A stretch of DNA of 20,087 nucleotides, taken from a virus. The DNA is taken from IMG/VR virus record IMGVR_UViG_3300043410_001766, positions 1 to 20,087 of that record. One strand, given 5' to 3'. Shown one piece after another: positions 14,864-20,087 of this stretch (its first letter is position 1; each line of letters begins with the position of its first letter). The position numbers and the translations under genes were made by a program. Below the pieces are notes generated by a model. That model saw only the letters and a program-made list of their open reading frames with translations, had not been told where the DNA came from and did not search any database.

Positions 14864-15454
14864 TTACCTTTCCTGATTCATATATTTATTTTCTATTAAA
14901 TCTATTATTATATGTATTCTATCATATATTGAATTGTTATCTACGGAATGAGGTAAAGAATTATTTATATCGTACCATTTTCCAACTTCCATATTTATAG
15001 AATTTCCAAATATGGTGAAAACTACATCTTTATTTGTTATAAGCGGTACATGTATTCTTCTTCCAAGGTAAAGGAATTCTCCGCTATCAATGTGATCTGG
15101 GATATGACTGTTTGCATGCATTTTTATTATTTCGCATCTAACTACTTTTGCATCGTATTCTTTTTCTAAATAATTATATATTTGCTGCATACATATATTA
15201 CTATTTTCTTTTTTAAATTTATTTATAACTTTAGATTGATAACCTTGCCCAACTTCCCACCAATAATCCATGAATTGAAGTTGAAACATTTCTGTATCTT
15301 TATGTGTAGCTAATTTATCTTGTCTTGAAGTATCTAATTTCCATTCTTCGTCTAAAACTTTAACCTCTTCAATCAATTCATTTAAATTAACTGGAAGTTC
15401 ATCATATATAAATTGCCAACTTGTATCCTTAGTTTTTGCTCTTGACATAATCAT
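14864..15454 (-). CDS. Aspartyl/asparaginyl beta-hydroxylase-like oxygenase
   Basis: 196 residues (194 if the second ATG at 15446-15448 is used; the GGAAG site is better spaced for that one). The fold is the Asp/Asn beta-hydroxylase branch of 2-oxoglutarate oxygenases, distinct from the six prolyl-hydroxylase-like genes. Visible motifs are His121-x-Asp123 (PDHIDSGEF), Arg133-Arg-Ile-His-Val-Pro-Leu for 2-oxoglutarate, distal His169 (LPHSVDN), and a closing Arg179-Ile-His-Ile-Ile-Ile-Asp strand. It overlaps the end of sulfotransferase-like B by 20-26 bases and is followed two bases after its stop by the methyltransferase gene. Related bacterial enzymes act on peptides or lipids; the substrate here is unknown. 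Confidence 0.85.
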   Translation of the reverse strand: MIMSRAKTKDTSWQFIYDELPVNLNELIEEVKVLDEEWKLDTSRQDKLATHKDTEMFQLQFMDYWWEVGQGYQSKVINKFKKENSNICMQQIYNYLEKEYDAKVVRCEIIKMHANSHIPDHIDSGEFLYLGRRIHVPLITNKDVVFTIFGNSINMEVGKWYDINNSLPHSVDNNSIYDRIHIIIDLIENKYMNQER

Positions 15455-16115
15455 ATACTTCCATGTCTAATGAATTTAAATCTTCTATTTTTTTACGCAT
15501 ATCTTTACTTATGGTCATAATGCTAAAATTTTCATTCATTTGATTTCTGTTAGAAAATGAATAGAATCCGAAAGTTTGATACAAAAGATTATTCAAGTCA
15601 TCTATAAAATTTTTATGATTATCTATAGTATTTACTATTTCCATTGAATCTATTAAATTTTTAACTTCTAACATATTAATGGGTCCGCCTTCTAAGCACC
15701 ATCCATTTAAAGCTCTTTCTGTTCCATGATTCATAGAATTATAAAGCGATTCATCTAATGACTTATTTAAACTTTTTGCCTGTAAATTATATTGATCTTT
15801 ATTTTCCATCCATTGTTCTAATTGTGCATCTAGATGTAATCCTTTATAAGATCTATGCATATATATAAAATTACTAATAAATCTATCTACTGGATCTCTA
15901 ACTAAACAAATATTAATAAGATCATCTCTATATTTTAATGGAGTTAGCCCGAAATGTCCTGAAATAAATTTTTTATCTTTGAATGTTTCGGGAAAAACTT
16001 CTCCGTGATTTGTGGCAAAATAAGGAATTCTTTTTGCTTTTAAATCATTAACAATATGAGATTTTATATATATTCCAGAGCATCTAGGAATATGTATATG
16101 GTTTATAGATTTCAA
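15429..16115 (-). CDS. Sulfotransferase-like protein B
   Basis: 228 residues. PAPS-binding signatures are IHIPRCSGIYIKS near residues 7-19 and CLVRDPVDRFISNF at about 70-83. A family-typical FISGHFGLTP lies at 50-59. The P-loop is diverged (RCSG in place of K/R-T-G-G), so catalysis is less certain than for protein A. The start is TTG at 16113-16115: it is the only codon close to the P-loop and follows AAGGTAGGA with a 4-base gap. That ribosome-binding site is buried in a hairpin at 16119-16154 that also includes the stop of the upstream Hint gene, which suggests coupled or restrained translation. The acceptor is unknown. Confidence 0.75.
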   Translation of the reverse strand: MKSINHIHIPRCSGIYIKSHIVNDLKAKRIPYFATNHGEVFPETFKDKKFISGHFGLTPLKYRDDLINICLVRDPVDRFISNFIYMHRSYKGLHLDAQLEQWMENKDQYNLQAKSLNKSLDESLYNSMNHGTERALNGWCLEGGPINMLEVKNLIDSMEIVNTIDNHKNFIDDLNNLLYQTFGFYSFSNRNQMNENFSIMTISKDMRKKIEDLNSLDMEVYDYVKSKN

Positions 16116-16118
16116 GGA

Positions 16119-16154
16119 GTCCTACCTTCTAGAGATTATCTCTTCTGGTAGGAC
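16119..16154 (-). promoter_or_regulatory. Hairpin burying the ribosome-binding site of sulfotransferase-like B
   Basis: 16119-16126 (GTCCTACC) pairs with 16147-16154 (GGTAGGAC), and inside it 16131-16135 (AGAGA) pairs with 16139-16143 (TCTCT), leaving a TTA loop. On the minus-strand RNA, the GGTAGGA that would bind the ribosome is in the 3' arm, and the Hint gene stop (TAG) is in the inner stem. No T tract follows, so it is not a terminator. Confidence 0.6.
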
Positions 16155-17538
16155 CCTGGAAAGCACCTTTCTTATTGTGGGCAACAACATCGCCTGCAAT
16201 AAATAAGTCATATGGTGTTACTGAGAAATCATATACATCTACTGTTTCATCAAGATATCCAATGCTTTCTACTTTAACGTCTGTCATTCTATTATTGATA
16301 TCATATACTAGGAAATCTCCTACCTTTAATGTACCTGCCTGAATGAACATGTATGTATCTTCTCTTCTTGCAAGAAGCATATGCTCTAGTGAGAATCTTC
16401 TATTTTTAGCCTCATTAAGCATTACTGTTACTGCAGCTTGTCTAATCTTAATAGATTCTACAGTTGTTTCAACAATTTGATCTTCTGTAATTGATTCTGA
16501 AGACCATGTTTCTAATACATATTGGCTACGATCTAATGGTAATTCATTGAATCTGTATGAAGATAATGTATCTCCCACCTTTATATCTTTAGCAAGGACA
16601 TAACCTTCTGGTGTGCGAATTGGAGTATCTCCATGTACGCAGAAAGCTGGGAAGAATGGAGGGAAGAACGGTGCTGCAAAGTAAGGTGGGAAGAACGGGA
16701 AGAATGGGAAAAATGGTGGGAAGAATGGTGGCGCAAAGTAAGGTGGGAAGAACGGGAAGAATGGGAAAAATGGTGGGAAGAATGGTGGCGCAAAGTAAGG
16801 TGGGAAGAACGGGAAGAATGGGAAATAAGGTGGGAAAAACGGCGGGAAGAATGGAAAATAAGGTGGGAAAAACGGCGGGAAGAATGGAGCCAGTGTTGTA
16901 ACGGTTCCAGTGGTTGCTCCCAGAGAAGTACCATTTCCATTTGTTGCTGTAATGGTATAGGTTTGAGAAGTATTAGCTGTATCAGCAATTGTTGTACTTG
17001 TTGCAGATGCTGCTAAATTCAATGAAGAAGTTCCATCAGAGCCATTAACATCATGTTTTGTTAAAGATTTTCCTCCAGTTGCTCCAATTACCCAGTTAAT
17101 TGTATTTTGATTAACTCCTGCAGTTGCAGATGGACTTTGTGGGGCTTGTGGAACTGTTGTTGATAATGTACTACCTGACACAGTATTTGGTGTTTTTGCC
17201 GATCCAGAAGCATTTTTAGGGATAATAGTAAATGTATATGATACGTTTGATTCTAATCCCTGAAACGTATAAGATGCGGCAGAACTTCCTGAATTAACAG
17301 TAACAGTAGCATTATCAGATACTCTGGTTGCTTTAATATCATATGACGTTGCTGCTGGAGATGTTGCTGGTAATGTCCAAGATAAAGATACCGCACCGCC
17401 TTGTCCCGCTGTGCCATTAAATGTTGTTGAATAAGGTCTAGCTGTTCCAACATCTGTTGCTGTAAGACCTGTTACGTTTAGCGGTTCAAGAAAGTTGTCT
17501 TGTGCTGAAGACTTGATACCTATTCTTTTATTTGACAT
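16129..17538 (-). CDS. Fibronectin-III / Pro-Phe repeat / Hint autoprocessing protein
   Basis: 469 residues. Residues about 20-128 and 130-217 look like two fibronectin type III modules (VSLSWTLPATSPAATSYDI; then QAPQSPSATAGVNQNTINWV). Residues 218-298 are almost only Pro, Phe and Tyr in FFPPFFPPYF-like units. Residues 300-455 are a Hint (hedgehog/intein) domain: Cys300 with VHGDTPI, VLAKDIKVGD, a block-B His386 (FSLEHMLL), LKVGDFLVY, and the terminal VVAHN (His454-Asn455). Only 14 residues follow, and the next one is Lys456, not Cys/Ser/Thr. This is therefore a bacterial-intein-like or hedgehog-like cleavage domain rather than a standard splicing intein. ATG follows AAGGAG. It lies directly after the tail-fibre-like gene, suggesting a virion surface or tail-tip protein. 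Confidence 0.85.
   Translation of the reverse strand: MSNKRIGIKSSAQDNFLEPLNVTGLTATDVGTARPYSTTFNGTAGQGGAVSLSWTLPATSPAATSYDIKATRVSDNATVTVNSGSSAASYTFQGLESNVSYTFTIIPKNASGSAKTPNTVSGSTLSTTVPQAPQSPSATAGVNQNTINWVIGATGGKSLTKHDVNGSDGTSSLNLAASATSTTIADTANTSQTYTITATNGNGTSLGATTGTVTTLAPFFPPFFPPYFPFFPPFFPPYFPFFPFFPPYFAPPFFPPFFPFFPFFPPYFAPPFFPPFFPFFPFFPPYFAAPFFPPFFPAFCVHGDTPIRTPEGYVLAKDIKVGDTLSSYRFNELPLDRSQYVLETWSSESITEDQIVETTVESIKIRQAAVTVMLNEAKNRRFSLEHMLLARREDTYMFIQAGTLKVGDFLVYDINNRMTDVKVESIGYLDETVDVYDFSVTPYDLFIAGDVVAHNKKGAFQGPTRRDNL
16681..16794 (-). repeat. 57-bp tandem repeat encoding a Pro-Phe unit
   Basis: Two apparently identical 57-base copies (16681-16737 and 16738-16794) follow one another, and a third, partly diverged copy starts at 16795. 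Each encodes 19 residues of the type FAPPFFPPFFPFFPFFPPY. Shorter, related GGGAAGAA-type units extend to about 16885. The identity at DNA level suggests recent expansion by slippage or recombination. Length is an exact multiple of three, so copy number can change without shifting frame. Confidence 0.9.
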
Positions 17539-17543
17539 TATTT

Positions 17544-17549
17544 CTCCTT
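17544..17549 (-). promoter_or_regulatory. Ribosome-binding site of the Hint protein
   Basis: Minus strand AAGGAG, five bases before the ATG at 17536-17538, in the 17-base gap after the stop of the tail-fibre-like gene. No promoter is seen in this gap, so the gene is probably read from the upstream transcript. Confidence 0.75.
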
Positions 17550-17555
17550 AATTTA

Positions 17556-20087
17556 TTATGCAGTTAGGTCGCCCATTACTACCCAGGTATCTGTTGCTCT
17601 CTTGAATAGAGTTGCTGATGACCATTGTGTTCTTAATTTTAATCCTGGTGTTCCATTAACTGTAACTCCAGATCCAGCTGCAACAGTTACTTGTCCAGCT
17701 CCAGTTTGGAGGATATCAATAGATGTTCCTACTGGATATGCAACTGATGAGTTAGGTGGAATTGTTACAGTAATTGCTGAAGCATTATTTAATTCAACAA
17801 GTGAATCTCTGTCAGTTAATACAGTTGTATAGGATGTTCCAATTTGTGCGTTTATTGGAGTACGTGATGGAACACCTTCTTTAGACTGAGTTCCATCTGA
17901 GAATGCTATGCTTGTAGCAGATGCTGCTCCAAGTGTTGGTGTTGTCAAGGTAGGTGAAGTTGAAAGAACAACATTTCCGCTACCTGTTGAAGTTGTTACT
18001 CCTGTACCACCATTTGCTACTGGAAGAGTACCCGTCACACCTGTTGATAGTGGAAGACCTGTGACATTTGTCATAGTTCCAGAAGCTGGTGTTCCAAGTG
18101 CTGGTGAGGTAAGTGTAGGACTTGTTAGAGTCTTATTTGTAAGAGTTTGAGTTCCTGATAATGTAGCTACTGTTGAATCAATTGCTACGGTTACTGCAGA
18201 GCCACCATCAAATGATGTTCCTGAAAGACCAGTTCCAATTGTAAGAGCATTTGTAGTAGATGCTTTTACTGTAATTGCTGCTGAACCATCGAATGCAACT
18301 CCATTAATATTTCTTGCAGTTGCAAGTTTGGTTGCTGTGTCTGTATTGCCAGTAACATTTCCAGTTAAATTACCTTCAAATGTTCCAGCCTTGAATGTGT
18401 CATATGTTGCTCCAGTGAAGTCTATTGTTCCTGAAGGTTCTGTTGATACTCCTGAGAATACCTTCCACTTTCCGTCGGAAGCATCACGAACAATACCTGT
18501 GTGCTGGTAAGTGCCATTATCAAAATGTCCTACCATACCAAGATCATTAGCGTTTGCAGAATTACCAGTTCCGATATAAATTATTGGATCTGAAATTTCA
18601 AGGTTTGTTGAAGAAACTGTAGTTGTTGTACCGTTTACAGTTAAATTACCTGAAAGGGTTAGGTTTGTTCCTGAAATATCTCCTGTAAATGTTGCTCCAG
18701 CTAATGCTGCCTTTGCAGCTAAATCTGTTGTAAGGTTTGCAACCTTTGATTGAGCAATTGCTGCAGATGAGCTGATATCGCCATTAACAATTGTTCCATC
18801 TACGATATCTGCAGATGTTATAGAAGCTGTAAGATTTAATTTACTGTATGCAATTGCTGCTGAAGAAGATATATCTCCATTTACAATTGTTCCATCCAAA
18901 ATCATTCCTGATGTAACTGTACCTGAAGGTAATGTTACTGTTCCAGTAAATGTTGGAGATGCAAGAGGTGCTTTAAGATCTAAAGCTGTTTGAGTAGCTG
19001 TAGATACTGGCTTATTGGCATCTGAAGTATTGTCAACATTTCCAAGTCCGACATCCGCCTTAACTATTCCTGATGGACTTGTAATTGTCTTATTTGTAAG
19101 AGTTTGAGTTCCATCTGTAGTTACTAATTTTGAAGTATCTGTAATTCCGTGAATATTTGTTGTATCTGATTCATGTGAAGATAGTGCAGATACTGCAGCA
19201 GATTGTGCATCTGATGCCTTTCCATCTGCATAAGTCTTTGTTGCAAGAGCAGATGTATCAGCAATTCCATGAATATTAGTTGTATCTGATTCGTGTGTAG
19301 ACACAGCGGAATCTGCATATGATTTAGTTGCTAATAAAGAAGTATCTGGAATTCCATGTACAGATGTTGTATTAGAATTATGAGTTGATACTGCAGTATT
19401 TGCATAAGTTTTTGTTGCCAATTCTGCAGTATCTGCAATACCATGAACAGATGTTGTATCGTTTGCATGAATATCAAAATCTGTGGTAGATACCTTATCA
19501 TCTAATTGATTTTGAATAGCTGATGAAACTCCGTGTACATAATTTAATTCTTCTGCAGTTGTTGAAAGTTCATTAAGCTTGACTAATTCTGCATATGAAA
19601 CATCACCTATTGTTACTGTTGATGGAAGAACTACATCTCCTGTAAATGTTGGAGACTCTATAGGAGCTTTTGCTGTATCCAACGCATCAATTTGATCTTG
19701 AATTGAAGATGATACGTTTTCCAAATATGATATTTCTGTACCAGAAACAGCTCCAATTGTAGTTGTTGATGGAAGTTCAACATTTCCAGTAAATACTGGA
19801 GAGTTCTTATCAGCCTTATCATTTCCCAATGTATCAAATCTTTCTTGAACATTTACAGAAATGCCATTTAGGCTTTGAAGTTCTGTATTTGATACATTTC
19901 CAATATTTGCAGAAGTAGCATTTAACATTCCTACTTCTAATGTATCTTTGGTATATGTTGAAAAATCAACTGTAGTTGATGGTTCAGTAGCTACACCACT
20001 AAATAATTTCCATTTTCCATCGGTAGCATCTTTTACAAGGCCAGTGTGCTGGTATATTCCGTCATTAAATGCTCCGACAAAACCTAA
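17556..20087 (-). CDS. Tail-fibre-like repetitive protein, 5' end outside window
   Basis: The frame is open from the window edge: 844 codons visible, TAA at 17556-17558. The ATG at 19926-19928 is internal, since 53 in-frame codons precede it with clear homology to a later part of the same protein. Modules in order: a GxVGxFxDGxYQHTG..V.DA.DGKWK domain (truncated); units of EL/EI..L..VSSSIQ.Q with SPTFTGDV; four units of [15 protein letters not shown].LATK.YA; an [15 protein letters not shown] motif; SAAIA.SK repeats; a second full copy of the edge domain; [10 protein letters not shown] and ANGGTGVTT fibre motifs; and a C-terminal beta-rich tip ending in VVMGDLTA. Such motifs are typical of phage tail fibres and receptor-binding structures. 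There is no recognised chaperone or enzymatic domain. Confidence 0.85.
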   Translation of the reverse strand, partial: LGFVGAFNDGIYQHTGLVKDATDGKWKLFSGVATEPSTTVDFSTYTKDTLEVGMLNATSANIGNVSNTELQSLNGISVNVQERFDTLGNDKADKNSPVFTGNVELPSTTTIGAVSGTEISYLENVSSSIQDQIDALDTAKAPIESPTFTGDVVLPSTVTIGDVSYAELVKLNELSTTAEELNYVHGVSSAIQNQLDDKVSTTDFDIHANDTTSVHGIADTAELATKTYANTAVSTHNSNTTSVHGIPDTSLLATKSYADSAVSTHESDTTNIHGIADTSALATKTYADGKASDAQSAAVSALSSHESDTTNIHGITDTSKLVTTDGTQTLTNKTITSPSGIVKADVGLGNVDNTSDANKPVSTATQTALDLKAPLASPTFTGTVTLPSGTVTSGMILDGTIVNGDISSSAAIAYSKLNLTASITSADIVDGTIVNGDISSSAAIAQSKVANLTTDLAAKAALAGATFTGDISGTNLTLSGNLTVNGTTTTVSSTNLEISDPIIYIGTGNSANANDLGMVGHFDNGTYQHTGIVRDASDGKWKVFSGVSTEPSGTIDFTGATYDTFKAGTFEGNLTGNVTGNTDTATKLATARNINGVAFDGSAAITVKASTTNALTIGTGLSGTSFDGGSAVTVAIDSTVATLSGTQTLTNKTLTSPTLTSPALGTPASGTMTNVTGLPLSTGVTGTLPVANGGTGVTTSTGSGNVVLSTSPTLTTPTLGAASATSIAFSDGTQSKEGVPSRTPINAQIGTSYTTVLTDRDSLVELNNASAITVTIPPNSSVAYPVGTSIDILQTGAGQVTVAAGSGVTVNGTPGLKLRTQWSSATLFKRATDTWVVMGDLTA
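18390..18545 (-). repeat. Duplicated domain in the tail-fibre protein, copy 2 (copy 1 at 19932-20087)
   Basis: The segment [17 protein letters not shown] followed by [20 protein letters not shown] is repeated at the window edge as [16 protein letters not shown] followed by [20 protein letters not shown]. The copies are about 52 residues each, roughly 500 residues apart, and similar at protein and DNA level. This shows that the protein continues upstream of the window. Confidence 0.85.
19134..19478 (-). repeat. HGIxDT repeat array in the tail-fibre protein
   Basis: Four successive units of the form TTS/N-V/I-HGI-x-DT-x-x-L-x-T, mostly joined by TK.YA and AVSTHxS linkers, each about 30 residues. 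This is a common shaft-type repeat in phage fibres and probably forms a trimeric beta or coiled shaft. The DNA copies are similar but not identical. Confidence 0.8.

Noticed and set aside
16119-16154. Intrinsic terminator between the Hint gene and sulfotransferase B
   Set aside because: A stable hairpin exists but no T tract follows on either strand; a translation-control role fits better.
16174-16641. Standard splicing intein with homing endonuclease
   Set aside because: No endonuclease motif, only about 156 residues, no Cys/Ser/Thr after the terminal Asn and only a 14-residue tail after it.
16681-16885. CRISPR-like array
   Set aside because: The repeats are directly adjacent with no unique spacers, and they are coding.
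16581-16988. Minus-strand 135-residue frame overlapping the Hint gene, rich in His and Ser
   Set aside because: Alternative frame of the same repeats; the Hint/fibronectin frame explains the region fully.
16611-17016. Plus-strand open frames rich in Trp, Glu, Arg and Gly over the repeat region
   Set aside because: They are antisense shadows of the Pro-Phe repeat; no ribosome-binding site, and their composition is explained entirely by the GGGAAGAA repeats.

Overview
The window is part of a tailed double-stranded DNA phage (Caudoviricetes) or a prophage-like segment of one. It carries an HK97-type head module (portal, prohead protease with fused scaffold, major capsid protein), a long repetitive tail-fibre-like protein, and between them about 12 kb of accessory enzymes. 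No integrase, transposase, tRNA, rRNA or CRISPR array is visible. DNA is AT-rich, but unevenly: the capsid gene is near 50% G+C in places (30 of 60 bases at 1081-1140), while the enzyme genes fall far lower (10 of 60 at 13741-13800). The gene mix resembles phages of aquatic bacteria. The host cannot be read from the window; one apparently leaderless gene would suit an actinobacterial host but does not prove it.

Layout, in the main (leftward, minus-strand) direction. (1) 20087-14202: a tail-fibre-like protein whose start lies outside the window, a fibronectin-III / Pro-Phe repeat / Hint autoprocessing protein, a sulfotransferase-like protein, an aspartyl/asparaginyl-hydroxylase-like oxygenase and a methyltransferase. 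(2) 12449-14205: two plus-strand genes, an SsuD-like flavin monooxygenase and a second sulfotransferase-like protein; their right end meets the methyltransferase with overlapping stop codons. (3) 12366-4782: a tightly packed nine-gene leftward block holding six Fe(II)/2-oxoglutarate oxygenases of the prolyl-4-hydroxylase type, two DUF6065-like proteins and a two-domain LamG-like protein. (4) 4725-334: a small unknown protein, portal, protease-scaffold and major capsid protein, starting at a near-consensus promoter (TTGACA, 17 bases, TATAAA) and ending at a strong intrinsic terminator. (5) 225-1: start of a small SAP/Rho-N-like protein with its own putative promoter.

How the genes may work together: the head genes form a self-contained expression unit, and the scaffold appears to be made separately from an in-frame internal GTG with a near-perfect ribosome-binding site. 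The accessory enzymes add hydroxyl groups (seven oxygenases), sulfate (two sulfotransferases) and methyl groups. They lie next to two surface-type proteins, one with an extreme proline/aromatic repeat and an autoprocessing domain. My inference is a phage-encoded hydroxylation/sulfation cassette acting on virion proteins or on host-surface molecules. The sequence supports the enzyme families; substrates are not known.

Gene-free stretches are all short. The longest are 226-333 (promoter and terminator) and 12367-12448 (divergent promoters).
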